DNA of 64,000 nucleotides, from assembly GCF_000143415.4 (NCBI RefSeq), contig NW_003314450.1, positions 32,436-96,435 of the forward strand, in the 5' to 3' direction. This document shows positions 20,867 to 31,387 of the stretch, piece by piece (the first letter of the stretch is position 1; each line of letters begins with the position of its first letter). The translations under genes were made by a program, and so were the position numbers. The notes below the pieces were generated by a model. The model saw nothing but the letters and a program-made list of their open reading frames with translations. It did not search any database and was not told the origin of the DNA. The stretch is from Selaginella moellendorffii (taxonomy: Eukaryota > Streptophyta > Lycopodiopsida > Selaginellales > Selaginellaceae).

Positions 20867-22108
20867 TTAGAAAAAGGCTCGGCTGCCATAGAAAACCCGG
20901 TGGTTCTTGCCATGATCACCACTGTCCTGGTGGGACTTGCTCTTCTTGGCGTTTGGAGTGGAGGTATCCTTGCGATCCAGATCGAGCGGGAGCTGCATCT
21001 TGGCCAGCGCCTCCGTGAACTGCTGCATGCTCTTCATGTACATGTCCACGAACTGCTGCTGCATGTCCGGAGAGTCGCTACTGATCGATGACGACGACGC
21101 CTCCTGGCTGCTTCCACGGCACGGCGGCTGCGCTTTGCAGCTCTCCCCCAATCCATGATGATCGCTTGGAGGCCCAGAGCTCACACCGCTGCTGTCGCTC
21201 GACTGATCATGATCGTCGGAGCAAGTGGTGCCCACTTCGCTGCTCGAGGGCGAGCTGTTCTTCTCAGCTGCTCGGTGGTATTGGTGATGGTGACTGCTCG
21301 TTAAGTTCCCGGAATCATGATCCTTGCTCGAGCTCTTCGCCTCGAACAGGAGCGAGGGCCCCGTGACGATCCCACTGCTGTTGTGCGACGAGGAAGATAT
21401 CTCCAGGTAGCTCGACACCAGCTGCTGATCCTCGGACGCGGCTTGCAAGTCCGGGAACTCGATCCTCTCAAACTCGCCGCCATCACCCTGCCAAGGTGGC
21501 GACTCCGACCCGGACGAAGAACTCGCGTGGCCATCCTCGAACACCTTGATGAACCCGTGCTTTTTCTTCTTCACCACGACCACCGGACCTGGCGAGCATT
21601 GATCGGCGGGCGAGGCGTGATCATCCGACGCGAGAGCTCCCTCCCGAAACGCTAAAGTGAGGCGGACGATCCCGGCCGGGGAGTGGAAGAGCTCGGTGGA
21701 GGAGAGACCGTATGCTTCCGGCTGGTCTTGGCCTTTGGAAGCCAAGCTGGAGAGAGGAACGAGCGCGAAGCCCAGGAGCTGGTCCTCGAGGTAGCTGTGA
21801 GCTCGGCTGCTCATCCACATCTCGCATTTGAGCACCGAGTTTGGGCACGTCACGGGCAGCTGGAAGCTCTCGTTGAAGACGGGGTTCTTGCCGGCCTTGG
21901 CGATCACTTGTGTGCAAACGGGCTCGGCCTTGCCGTGCGTGAAGGAGAACTTCGCGAAAACGTCCTGCTTGTCGTAGATACAAATGTTGTGGATCCCCTG
22001 CGCGTCGTGGACGCGCACCTCCAGGATCCCGCCCTGGAAGGAGCTCTGCTGCTCGTCGTGATCATCGCCCAGGGCGCTGCTGCTGTAGCTGGGAAGAGCC
22101 GCGATCAT
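20867..22108 (-). CDS. C2-domain protein (plant-specific C2 family)
   Basis: 413 aa, ATG 22108, stop TAA 20867-20869. The C2 domain is at about residues 24-155: QGGILEVRVHDAQGIHNI, QDVFAKFSF, NPVFNESFQLPV, LEDQLLGFALVPLSSL and AGIVRLTLAF. C2 domains bind phospholipid, often with calcium; the aspartates of the first loop are only partly kept, so calcium dependence is uncertain. The rest is low-complexity Ser/His/Asp-rich, with a conserved-looking block FVDMYMKSMQQFTEALAKMQLPLDL near the C-terminus, found in the Arabidopsis relatives. ctccag just before the ATG suggests a 5' UTR intron. It lies downstream of SPF45 on the same strand, about 350 bp apart. Confidence 0.78.
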   Translation of the reverse strand: MIAALPSYSSSALGDDHDEQQSSFQGGILEVRVHDAQGIHNICIYDKQDVFAKFSFTHGKAEPVCTQVIAKAGKNPVFNESFQLPVTCPNSVLKCEMWMSSRAHSYLEDQLLGFALVPLSSLASKGQDQPEAYGLSSTELFHSPAGIVRLTLAFREGALASDDHASPADQCSPGPVVVVKKKKHGFIKVFEDGHASSSSGSESPPWQGDGGEFERIEFPDLQAASEDQQLVSSYLEISSSSHNSSGIVTGPSLLFEAKSSSKDHDSGNLTSSHHHQYHRAAEKNSSPSSSEVGTTCSDDHDQSSDSSGVSSGPPSDHHGLGESCKAQPPCRGSSQEASSSSISSDSPDMQQQFVDMYMKSMQQFTEALAKMQLPLDLDRKDTSTPNAKKSKSHQDSGDHGKNHRVFYGSRAFF

Positions 22109-22458
22109 CGTAGCCCTGGAGTTTTCAGAAAGAATCACAAAGAGAAGCACAATGATCGCGAGCAAGATTTACCTTTGCTCGAAGTTCTTGGAAGCGCGAT
22201 CGAGCACCGCATTGGTACCCGCATGGAACAATCCGAGAATTTATATCATGGTGGAAATGGAATGTCGAGTGTATCCACTGTGATTTTCATTCAATGGGCC
22301 ATACACTCCTTGCTTCGTTCTCACGCCAGGCGCCGCCCCACCAGGGAGAAAACGTAGAAACAAAGTGATCACTGTTGACCAAGAGTGTACTAATTGACTA
22401 GAAGTTGACTTTTGTGATCTTACATGTTCTTCCAAGAAACCGAGCTATTCCTCTGAAT

Positions 22459-23841
22459 CTAGTTGTCCCCTGGTAAAGGAGCCAGCTCGTTGCGAGCGAA
22501 TCTCTCCTCGTCGAAGTAGCTGCCTCTCACTACTCTCCCACCAAAGAAACGGCCATCCAAATCCGCGAGAGCTTTACTAGCCTGGTCCGCCCGCTCAAAC
22601 TGGACGAAGATCCGGACTGCCTCGGTTGGAGCGTAGTCATGCTCGGTGATCTCGAAGATCAGCACGCTTGTCACCACGCCAAACTTGCTACACTCGGACG
22701 CAACCTCTTCCTCGAGCTCGGCATCCACTTCTCCGGGACCAACCTGGAAAAGAAAGGAGAGAAAAACCACCTTGAATACATGAAACTTGGAAAGTTCTAG
22801 ACATACCATGTTGCGGAGTAGAACAACACGAGTAGCCACTGGCCTTTGTTGCTGCTGCTGATTTTGTTGTTTCTTGAGCTCACCCGCATTGACGATCACT
22901 CCAGCGCGTTTATCAGTCTTTCGAGCCATCAGAGGAGTGGTGATTCCCTGCTCTTGTTTCCCCAAGCCTTGGCCTTCTCTCCATCCCATTCTCGCCATCA
23001 TCCTCTGGGCAGCGGTCATTCCTCCACTGTTATTCCCGTTGCCACCACCCTGGCTTTGTTGCTGCTTGCCACCATGGCTATGGTGGCCCTCCACTTGAGA
23101 CGAAGATGGTGGTGGTATGTCCGATGGCCCGGCAGCCGAGAAGGAGGAAGAGCTCCCCCGACCACCTCCGGCACTTAGCATGGCTCTTCTCTTCCAAGCC
23201 TCTTCACCGCTTATATGCACGTCTTCCTTGTGCTGCCTCTCAAGCTCCTTCTGCCTTGCCACCTCTCGCTCCCTCTCTTTTTCTTCCTCTTCCTCCCTCC
23301 GCCGCTCCATATCTCGCTTCAGCTCCTTCTCCATCTTCTTCCGCTTGCGATCGCGGCAGTACTCCTCGTAATCGTTGGGCCGAGCGGGATCATACTCGTC
23401 GATGATACAAACGGGCACCGCCACTGGCGGCGTTGGAGTAACCGCGACCGCCGCCGCTACTACTGCTGGCGTCGCCGCCACCGCCACTGGTTTCACAGTA
23501 GCCACAACCGGCGGTTGCCTGGGAGGAGGCGGCGCCTTGGCGGAGGACTGGTTGCGCAAGACGGAGGGAGGAGCAGCGAAAATACCTGCCTTTCGAAGCG
23601 CCGCTGGCGGGGTCATGAGCTTGCCATTGCCGATCAAGCTGTGCTTCTTGGCTGAATCTTCGCTCGCTGCTGCTGCTGCTGCTGCTGCTCGAGCGTCGGC
23701 ATCGGCCTGCGCGGCTGCCGCCGCTGCAGCAGCCGCGGCCGCAGCCGCTGCGGCAAATGCTGTCGCTGAGGATCCCGAGGACGCCGAAGCCGATGAGGAT
23801 TGAGACGGGGGAGGAAGATCGCCATAGAGCCCTCCCAGCAT
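22459..23841 (-). CDS. Splicing factor SPF45 / DRT111 (G-patch + UHM-type RRM)
   Basis: Nuclear pre-mRNA splicing factor (RBM17/SPF45 orthologue; DRT111 in Arabidopsis). Exons 23841-22807 and 22743-22459; 439 aa. Layout: MLGGLYGDLPPPSQ start; long alanine tracts (about residues 30-60); PxxP-rich linker; DEYDPARPNDYEEYCRDRKR, typical of SPF45; charged coiled coil; G-patch (MMARMGWREGQGLGKQEQGI); C-terminal RRM starting VVLLRNMVGPGEVD with ECSKFGVVTSVLIFE, VRIFVQFERADQASKALADL and GRFFGGR. The 63-nt intron (22744-22806) has GT-AG ends, no stop and a length divisible by three, so retention would add 21 residues inside the RRM. In plants DRT111 affects ABA and light splicing programmes (known from Arabidopsis). 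Confidence 0.92.
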   Translation of the reverse strand: MLGGLYGDLPPPSQSSSASASSGSSATAFAAAAAAAAAAAAAAAQADADARAAAAAAAASEDSAKKHSLIGNGKLMTPPAALRKAGIFAAPPSVLRNQSSAKAPPPPRQPPVVATVKPVAVAATPAVVAAAVAVTPTPPVAVPVCIIDEYDPARPNDYEEYCRDRKRKKMEKELKRDMERRREEEEEKEREREVARQKELERQHKEDVHISGEEAWKRRAMLSAGGGRGSSSSFSAAGPSDIPPPSSSQVEGHHSHGGKQQQSQGGGNGNNSGGMTAAQRMMARMGWREGQGLGKQEQGITTPLMARKTDKRAGVIVNAGELKKQQNQQQQQRPVATRVVLLRNMVCLELSKFHVFKVVFLSFLFQVGPGEVDAELEEEVASECSKFGVVTSVLIFEITEHDYAPTEAVRIFVQFERADQASKALADLDGRFFGGRVVRGSYFDEERFARNELAPLPGDN

Positions 23842-24879
23842 CCTTGAAGAACCCTAATTTCCCCTAAAAGAACAGAATATCCTCCAATTTAAATACTTAA
23901 AATGCTAACCATTTAAAAAAGGAAAACAATCTGGGCCGTCCCTTTTTCGCACCATTTTTACTAGAAAAAGGGCATAATGATGCAATTTTGTGTTCCTCTT
24001 AAGGGGAAAATGTGGCTCTTCTTTCTTATGGTTTGCAGCTTGTTACAATGCCTAGTGTGCTCCTAAAAGCAATCTGGAGGCATCTTTACCATTAGCGTTG
24101 GCCTTCAAATGTATTGGAAGGCTTGCTTTTTCATGCAACGACATGATGCTAGCCTGCTCATTCAAACTCTTGGAGGCCACTTCTCCACCTGAAGACCACC
24201 AGAGCCTTGGAGGATGAGAAGCAAAGAGGTTCTTACCTCTATTGCAATAGTTACCCGCCCTTGGCATCTTGTGCTTGCTATATGACTTTGGCTTTTGATG
24301 GAGTATTCATGTAGACTTTGGCGGGCTACTTCTCTACTTGGAGGCTGCTTGAGGTTTTTTACATGGGAAAATTGGTTGTAGTGTTTGCTGTCGTCACAGA
24401 TGGGGTATTTATTTTTAGTTAAAGAAAAGAAAAAGGCTTTAAAACATTTTTACACTAGTTTATATTTGTAGCAAGTTTTAACAATTTCCTTTTTAGTTCT
24501 TTATTAATAACATTTGTTATAAGAGTTGAGAGCATGATATGTGCTGCTATAGCGCAGGAATTTATGCCACCATCATAAAATATACTTCATGTTGATGTCT
24601 GAGATTTATTCATGGGATTTTGGCTTGTTTATAGCCAAATATAGGAATTTATGAGACTTAGATGTTAGAGAGAGCTTGGAGGATATGAGTTAGCCATTTA
24701 AGTGGAATAAAAGCCATTTGAGTGGAGTATATTACTATCACTTTCACATATTTAACGTATGGTTATAATTGGCTACAGTAGAGGCCTTTTAGGAGGATTT
24801 GGCTTGTGAAGACTCATTGATTCTTCGTTACATTGTGGGCAGACCAAAATGCTCGAGAGCAGGTTACCATCTATATCTT
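23842..24879. other. Intergenic
   Basis: SPF45 5' flank with a telo-box-like gaaccctaatttccccta at 23851-23868, then AT-rich DNA. No exon found up to the kinase-like fragment. Confidence 0.4.
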
Positions 24880-25090
24880 ATTGACCGCAGGCATTGGAAC
24901 CTCAACGCGGAGAACATCATTCATATGCAGAACCTGGACCAGTTCGTGCTCATTGACTTCAAACATGCGTATACTGAATACGACAATGATTTTGGCGAAG
25001 TTCCAGATGCAGTCAGCCTTCAGATGGCTGGGTGGAATAGTGCAGGTCGTAACCGTGCGGTTCCTATCGAGTGGCCCTGTGCTGGCTAGC
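24880..25090 (+). pseudogene. Fragment of a kinase-like gene
   Basis: An open piece of about 70 codons reads DRRHWNLNAENIIHM...QFVLIDFKHAYTEYDNDFG. The spacing of HxxLxxxN and xxIDF mimics the catalytic loop and DFG of protein kinases, but HRD has become HWN and DFG reads DFK. No flanking exons are visible, so it looks like a dead fragment. It may belong to the same family as the 53-54 kb pseudogene, which breaks off just before this part; that link is inference. Confidence 0.35.
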
Positions 25091-25436
25091 TTTGCCAACT
25101 ATGCTTTCACGCTACCTCCCTCCACGCCTTAACCCGATTATCACCATTGGCTGCGGCGCTCGCCGGTGCTGCTGGTTTGCCACCTCCAGAGCTAAGTATA
25201 CATCATAGATCATCCTATAGTGCTGCCTCCCAGTAGTTTCCGCTTTCAAAAGCTATAGTAGGCTACAATCTCACTTGAGTTTCAAAGTTTGGTACGGCGT
25301 TGAACATTAGCTAATCAAATCTTCCTCCAAGATGAAAGTTTCTGAGTGGCACTAATTTGACACGTAGATGTCTTTATTGGCATTGATCCAGGTGGCATTG
25401 TCAATGAGGAATTGAAGCTTTCTCTCCCATTTTCTG

Positions 25437-26040
25437 CCGCGCGCCTCTCCCAGATCGGTGTCCGAGGCCAAGATCCCACTCCCCACCTGGAGCCGCTACC
25501 GCAAGCACGCACCCAATCCAATCCGGGCAGTCGAGTGGCATCATCACCGTCAGCAAGGACGCCTACTCTCTCCTCGCGGACGTGGAGGATTTCTACGGCA
25601 ATGGGGAGCTTGCTCATGGAGATCTAGATTTGAGCTCGATACATGCCCTGTTCGCGATCGAGTCATGGCGTTTCTGGCGAGCAGGGGGATTGAGCTGCGG
25701 CGCCCGGTGGAGGAGGAGGAGCCTCCGCCACCACCTGCAAACAAGAGAAAGTAATGGTGATGACTGCGCGATGCAATGCCGAAGTTTCTGCCGATGTTTT
25801 GCGAGGAGATCGTCTACTGCAAACATCCTACACTAGGACGAGAGTTTGCTCGCGTGGAAGAGCATCGTGATTCGTGTGATAAACGCAAACAAAAAAACCT
25901 TTTTCTAAACTTGATCAAAACATTCACTTCTAAAGATCCAATTGCGCGTACGCTTCGTCCAGCCAGCAAGATCATCTTCAATCCAAACTCTCCAACTTGG
26001 TAAGCCACCCTGGAAGTTTTCGATCCAGCTAGTCCTCCCG
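25437..26040 (+). pseudogene. Decayed segmental copy of the 17.1-kb orphan gene
   Basis: 25446-25756 aligns to the orphan gene from PLTYRSVSEARIPLPTWS to its KKRK stop. It has lost about 33 nt (before VEDFYG), about 200 nt (between the LLMEK and FELEELD regions) and several single bases, so no frame spans it; the tail reads VRDRVMAFLASRGIE then NKRK. Homology continues past the stop: 25795-26040 matches 17860-18090, including the words aagatcatcttcaatccaaa and gttttcgatccagctagtcc. Because the 3' flank is copied too, this was a DNA duplication, not retroposition. Confidence 0.8.
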
Positions 26041-26543
26041 ATACCCGTGTGAACGGTGGAAGAACATGGATGAACAGAAGCAGCGAGAATGAAAGGAAAC
26101 AAGGAAGACAAGCGGGAGGAGGAAAAAGAAATACAGAAAATATAACCTAGCGTTCCACACTACTATACCGTCCCGTACTGGTTCCTCACAAGTCTCACTC
26201 AACTCTAGTCCTCCAGAGTTGTGCTGAAAAGAGAAGTTTTCGAGAGAGAGATCACACTCATGAAGTTGGTTGAACTCTTGTTCGGTCATACAAGTGTCAT
26301 ATGTTGCATCTGTCCCTTCCCATCGCACGTTACTCTTTGATGGCCCTGTTTCGTAGGTCCCTTTCATTCTCTCCAACTATCCTTTCTGGACACAGGATTG
26401 GACGACCCTCCTTAGTCTCCAATTTTGGTGGAGGAATTCCTTGAGGAGCTAGTCCGTGGCCTCAAAAATGTGACATTTGAGTCTGCTGAAAGTTTGTTGA
26501 GTGTCGTCACTCCAGGAAAATTGGCCTGCTCAAATGATATCCA
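26041..26543 (-). mobile_element. Degenerate Ty3/gypsy 3' region (tentative)
   Basis: The minus strand has a stretch reading VRWEGTDATYDTCMTEQEFN and further LxECDLSLEN, resembling the WEG/WKG-ATWE end of a chromovirus-type integrase. It lies in the right order relative to the reverse-transcriptase remnant next to it only if the element is rearranged. Weak. Confidence 0.3.
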
Positions 26544-27365
26544 TCAATGGTGGTGTAGTGTTCTATAAACTTTCGGAGGTAATTGCAGAATCCCAAGAAC
26601 ACGCGGAGTTGTTTCATTATAGAAGGTGCTGGCCAGTTTCAAATCGCTTCCAATTTTGTTGGATCTGGTTTCATCTTCCCAGAAGCTAAGGTATTCCACC
26701 TTGTGCTTGGTGAATGGACATTTTGCGAGCAGTGGAAAATCCTCCAGCTGCTGTAAGACAGTGTCCAACTTGTAAAGCATGGAGTTGAAAAGGTTATTCA
26801 TCATCCCTTGAAAGGTGGTGGGGGCTTTGGTGAGCCCAAATGGCATCAAACTGGTACAAACCACAATTGTCAAGGTCAAAACCTACTCGCTGCCGATAAA
26901 GGGGCAGGAGTCAATATATAATGGAAAAGGAAAATGTACAGTAAGAATGGCCATAGCCAAGAGCAAAAAAACGAGAATCAAGTAAACGTAGCCTACCTTC
27001 ACCTCCTTAGCCAATTAGTCAACTCATAACACTAGTGAGTTTGGAAAGCCATCTTTTTTGATAATATCCCAATCTCAGATCAAACTTAGAGAAATATGCC
27101 ACCTTGCCAAGCTTGTCAATTAAGTCTTCGATTTTGGGAATCAGAAATTTACCTTTGATTGTCACTGTATTCCACCCTCGGTAGTCCACACATAAATGCC
27201 AGGAACATTGAGTACAAGGAAGATTGGTCCTCGATGGTTCATGAGCTCCTTTATCATCCCATCCACCTCTTCATGGCTGAGCCTCACAAATAGCTTGCAA
27301 ACAAATGTGGTGTATGACTCCTGTTGAAGTGCTGGCCTCATGTCATGTAGGAGTCATGAACCTGA
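26544..27365 (-). mobile_element. Ty3/gypsy retrotransposon remnant: reverse transcriptase
   Basis: Minus-strand pieces in order: LSHEEVDGMIKELMNHRG (about 27240-27300), VDYRGWNTVTIKGKF...PKIEDLIDKLGKVAYFSKFDL (about 27060-27190), then MPFGLTKAPTTFQGMMN and KCPFTKHKVEYLSFWEDE (26640-26860). These are the classic gypsy RT blocks (VDYRxLN, KIDxLLDxLxGAxxFSKxDL, MPFGLTNAPATFQ), but the catalytic YxDD block is missing and stops and shifts interrupt it. A dead copy. Confidence 0.8.
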
Positions 27366-28124
27366 GTGAAGTTCTTATTCCACGGCCAACTTAAACGGAA
27401 TATTCTGCCTCTAATACCATGTTAGAGCCTTAAAAAACTCTTCTGGCTCTGCTTATGGGAGGATTGGTCGTTTGCTTGGGCCACAGCTTCTAACATATAG
27501 CAATCAATGTGGCAGCCAATCAAACAATAAACCTTCATTGTATTTTGAGGCATCATATGTGCCACAAGGGTTAACAGTAGTGCTAGCAAACGAAATCACT
27601 GCATAAGTATTTGGTGTAGGCTAAGCTCTACCTTGTTTTCTTAAGAAAGCTTAATGAAGGTGGGCATCCATCTCTTGCAAAGCCTGATGCCACAATATGT
27701 CAAACAGTTTACTGTATCTACTATATCTAATGCAGAAGGGTCTTCAAAGGTTATAAAAACCAGTGAGATTATCAATATGAATAGATTTTTTCTTGCTCTT
27801 GTGGTGCATGCTCAAAAATGCACTTTGATTAAGAATGGTGATGTCTGGGGAGGGGGATTGAGAAAGAGTTTAAGAATCCATAAATAAATGGCTAATAACC
27901 CATTACTTGTCCAATGAGTTGTTAAATTCAAGTATGATTAAGTAAAAACTAATATGATAGGTGAGAACTTTGGAGAGGGAATTTAATTGAGACCAAAGCA
28001 AAGATGGTTGGATAGACAAAGTAAGTTAATATATTGGAAAGGAAAATTTATAACTTATACAAATCTAGACAAATAGGCAATATAACTAAACTGGACTAAC
28101 ACATACGAAAGTCTCTTGGAAAAC
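27366..28124. other. AT-rich intergenic, retroelement-flanking
   Basis: No coding sense beyond short chance frames (one at 27654-27887, plus strand). Probably internal retroelement debris. Confidence 0.35.
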
Positions 28125-28375
28125 ATAGTAAACTAATATTTAGCAAATATTGAGGGATTAAACTCAATATCATAAGGGTTCTTAACACTAAAAAGTGCAA
28201 GCCAATAACATAAATTTATTATCACTATCTCAAGTATACTTGACTAAATGATAACTTCCTTAGTGCCTTTTTAGTTTAAGTGCACATGTGTTGATAAGAA
28301 GATTAAAAGGACTCATTGATAGATAACTTTTGATACCTACAATTACATTTGTGATAAGCATATACTTATTAGTAA
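28125..28375. repeat. LTR-like direct repeat, copy 1
   Basis: Matches 30045-30340 in the same direction: both carry gatta/gactaaactcaatat, a(t)aagggtt(c/t)t(t/a)aacacta, tgcaagccaa and aaaaggact followed by a(c)attacatttgtgataa / attatatttacaataa. About 70% alike by eye. The spacing of 1.9 kb fits a short or internally deleted LTR element. Confidence 0.5.
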
Positions 28376-28439
28376 TTTGTAATGCTATAACAACTGTTTA
28401 TACATAATAAAAAAATATATTAACAAATCAATCCTTATA

Positions 28440-28690
28440 TTGACTACAAAAAAAGCATGAGAAAAATAATTCATCTCTTCTTCCTCATAATTTATATTAG
28501 CCAATTCATCAACCATTTCAGCTTCACCACTACTATCCTCCTTTATAACACTAATACAAGATCTTATTTTATACTTGTTAAGACATTCTAATGACTTATG
28601 TCCTACCTCTCTATAATGGAAGTAATGACTCACACAATAAGTTTCACTAAGAGCAAACTTTATAAATTGTTATTGCTTAAACCAATTAAA
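28440..28690 (-). mobile_element. Possible gag zinc-knuckle remnant
   Basis: Minus strand reads SHYFHYREVGHKSLECLNKY, which matches the gypsy CCHC knuckle CxxCxxxGHxxxxC with the first two cysteines lost. An acidic stretch follows (SSGEAEMVDELANINYEEEE), as in gag C-termini. Open for only 82 codons. Confidence 0.45.
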
Positions 28691-30044
28691 AGGAGGAGTA
28701 GAAGGATTAAGACCAGATGAAGCAATTGGTGGATGCCAACAACCATTTTTATTAACTATTGCTTGTAAACTGAAATTTCCCTTCCACACTTTCACTTTGT
28801 TTATTTTTAGAATTTAGAATTATTGATATTATTTCATGAACAACTGACTAAAGGCAACTTGTTAGCTTGCCTCTTCAAAATCTTATTGCAAAAAATTGAA
28901 CCTAAATTTTTTATGAATTAACTCTTGACATCTTTATTACTTATATTTGTAATCATAATGTATTTATGAGCAAATGTGTTGATTTAGTATATAAGGTCCT
29001 CATGCTACTTTAATTATCACAGCTCTACATGAAGATCCAATAAATATTCCTTATGAATACGAGTTCATATCTTAGTCTAACTTCTAATTTACCCTTTTAC
29101 AATTTAGTACCACCAAGTTTTGGTATGATCAATGAAGAAAAACTATATATACACCTTTATATAATCATCTATGTTTACCACTATTAAGTAGTTTTTCATA
29201 TTATACTCAATCTTCCAAAACTTGATAGTCCTCTATATTTATGAAGTTTGGGTGGTTTTGGGGACTTTAATTTTTAAATTTGTTTAAATTGAAGGTGGTT
29301 GCAAAACTTTATTATCCTTAAAACTTGAAAAAAAAGTCTAGTTACTTAGGTCCATTTATTTATTTGTCTCTACTTCTTTCTTTCTTTTTTTTTTGTTCTC
29401 CTTCTTTACTTGTGAACTTTTTTTTGTAAATTCTTAATCTCAATTAAGAGTTTCTTCCTCTTGATTTGCTTATTTAAAGGTTTTAGAGTCATTAGCATAG
29501 TTTTGTTTTGTCATCTATGTCTTTATCAATAAAAAAAATATGTATACAACATTTTTACTAATGGTATAATTGAAATTGCTAAGACAATTCCTCTAATACC
29601 AAATGTATCACACCTAAATTTGTAGTTAAACTTCAAGCCTATTGCACTACATAACAAGGGAGTACACACTTAAATATATTATAAACACTATTTAGCCCTT
29701 ACATGCAAAATGGTGTCATATAATTTTAACATACAACATAAGGAGGTAAGTATCCCATTGACTATCATGGGATGGAATTTGGTCTTAGACTTAAATTGAA
29801 TATATAAAGAACAATGTAGCCCAGTGGGCTAAATTAATATTTTATGTGATTGGCTATGTTTCTAACCATTATCTTTATTAAACATTTGAAACCCCTTGTT
29901 AGATTGTGAATTTAAATATGGAAATAACACTATGGCATTCAAAATACTCTCTACATTTTGAAGATATGCTTCTTTAGCAAATCTAAGCACTTTCTATAAA
30001 TACATGATAAGACTGAAATATAACCAATATATGAGCAGTAGACA
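28691..30044. other. AT-rich DNA between the LTR-like repeats
   Basis: About 75% A+T, long T runs, no usable frame. Consistent with decayed retroelement interior. Confidence 0.4.
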
Positions 30045-30340
30045 TAGTAAGATATTATTTAATAATATTGAAGGACTAAACTCAATATTGTAAGGGTTTT
30101 AAACACTAGTTAATGCAAGCCAACAAATGAATTCCTCTAACCATGTCAAGTATGTTTGATTAATATCATTTAAAAATTCCATCTTTAGTCAAGTATACAT
30201 GGCTAACTTGGGTAAAAACTAACAAAGGAAACCAAGAGTATCCACCTCATGCCATCATGCTAGTAAAGAGAGAATGTCCAAAAGGACTAACTAATAAATA
30301 TTTTTCAATGCCCAAAATTATATTTACAATAACTAATATG
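30045..30340. repeat. LTR-like direct repeat, copy 2
   Basis: Partner of 28125-28375 (see there). Flanking target-site duplications could not be found by eye. Confidence 0.5.
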
Positions 30341-30700
30341 CCACACTCCAACATATAATTAAAAGACTTCACCTTTTCTACTACTTCATATTACAAAAAT
30401 ATTGTAAAAAGTGTTTTTCATTCAATTATATAGGTTGAAATCATTGTATTATAAGACACTACAGCATGCAATTGTATCCAGTCACCAAGTTTAGAGCTTA
30501 ACCATTACAAGCATACAAAGCAAGCATCATGGAAAAATTACTAGAGCATTATGGAGTCTGATACATAGTCAATAGAAATTATGATATTTATTATATTATA
30601 GAAACAATTATAATGACTCAAAAGTAGTGGAGTAATGTGACTATTTGGATGTTCTCTAAGATGACAACACCAAAGAGAGAATAAAAAATTAAGTGAACAA

Positions 30701-31290
30701 TTATGAGAGATGAATACAACCTAGTGGTATCTCCCAAACTAGGGTGACGTCGAGTTGCGGCTTATCAAGCCTCTTGGGGACAGGCCTTTCGACCTGTTTC
30801 TGGCACTCTTTCGCAAGGAAAAAGCCATTACCGACCATCTTAGGCAAGCTGGGGCATGCCCTCAATTCTCGATAAACATCCACCTCTATAGTGAACGAGT
30901 TCCGGAACATCTGCTTGAGAGCCAGCGGCTCCTCACTAACACCACGCTGTAAACGGCAGCTGGCGACATGTAAAGCTGCTGAACGATTTGTAAACTAAAG
31001 CGCCCCGTGGAAGATGAGAAATCGGCTGTAGATAGAGGGCCAAGGTAACCCCATACCTGGAAGGGTTCCTTTCTCTTGCCCAGTCCCGGTCTCTGTTGCC
31101 CAAGGTCAGACTGTCCTCCATGGACTATGAGAGTCGAAGGCACTACAACAAAAACCTGGGCAATCTGTTGAATAGGCAGCGGCAGCGGCTGCCGACGTAA
31201 CCAGATCGCTCCTCGCTCCTCTGGAAGAAGACCTTCATAGGGTTTTACAGAAAGGAAGCAGTTTGGAGAGGGCTGTCAAGCCAATTCGCC
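30701..31290 (-). pseudogene. Unrecognised coding remnant in a GC-richer island
   Basis: Base composition jumps from AT-rich to about 50% GC. On the minus strand two frames look protein-like and follow each other: one with EPFQVWGYLGPLSTADF and SLQIVQQLYMSPAAVYSV, then, after a frame change near 30950, one with LALKQMFRNSFTIEVDVYRE and FFLAKECQKQVERPVP, stopping at 30701-30703. I cannot name the family. It is probably a broken gene or transposon open frame. Confidence 0.35.
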
Positions 31291-31387
31291 TCCCGAAGGA
31301 TTTCATGAAAATGTAGCGTAGGCACTGTCAACATGAAATACCATCAACTTATTGCACTGGCGAAACTTTCACTTAAAGGTGCTAACG

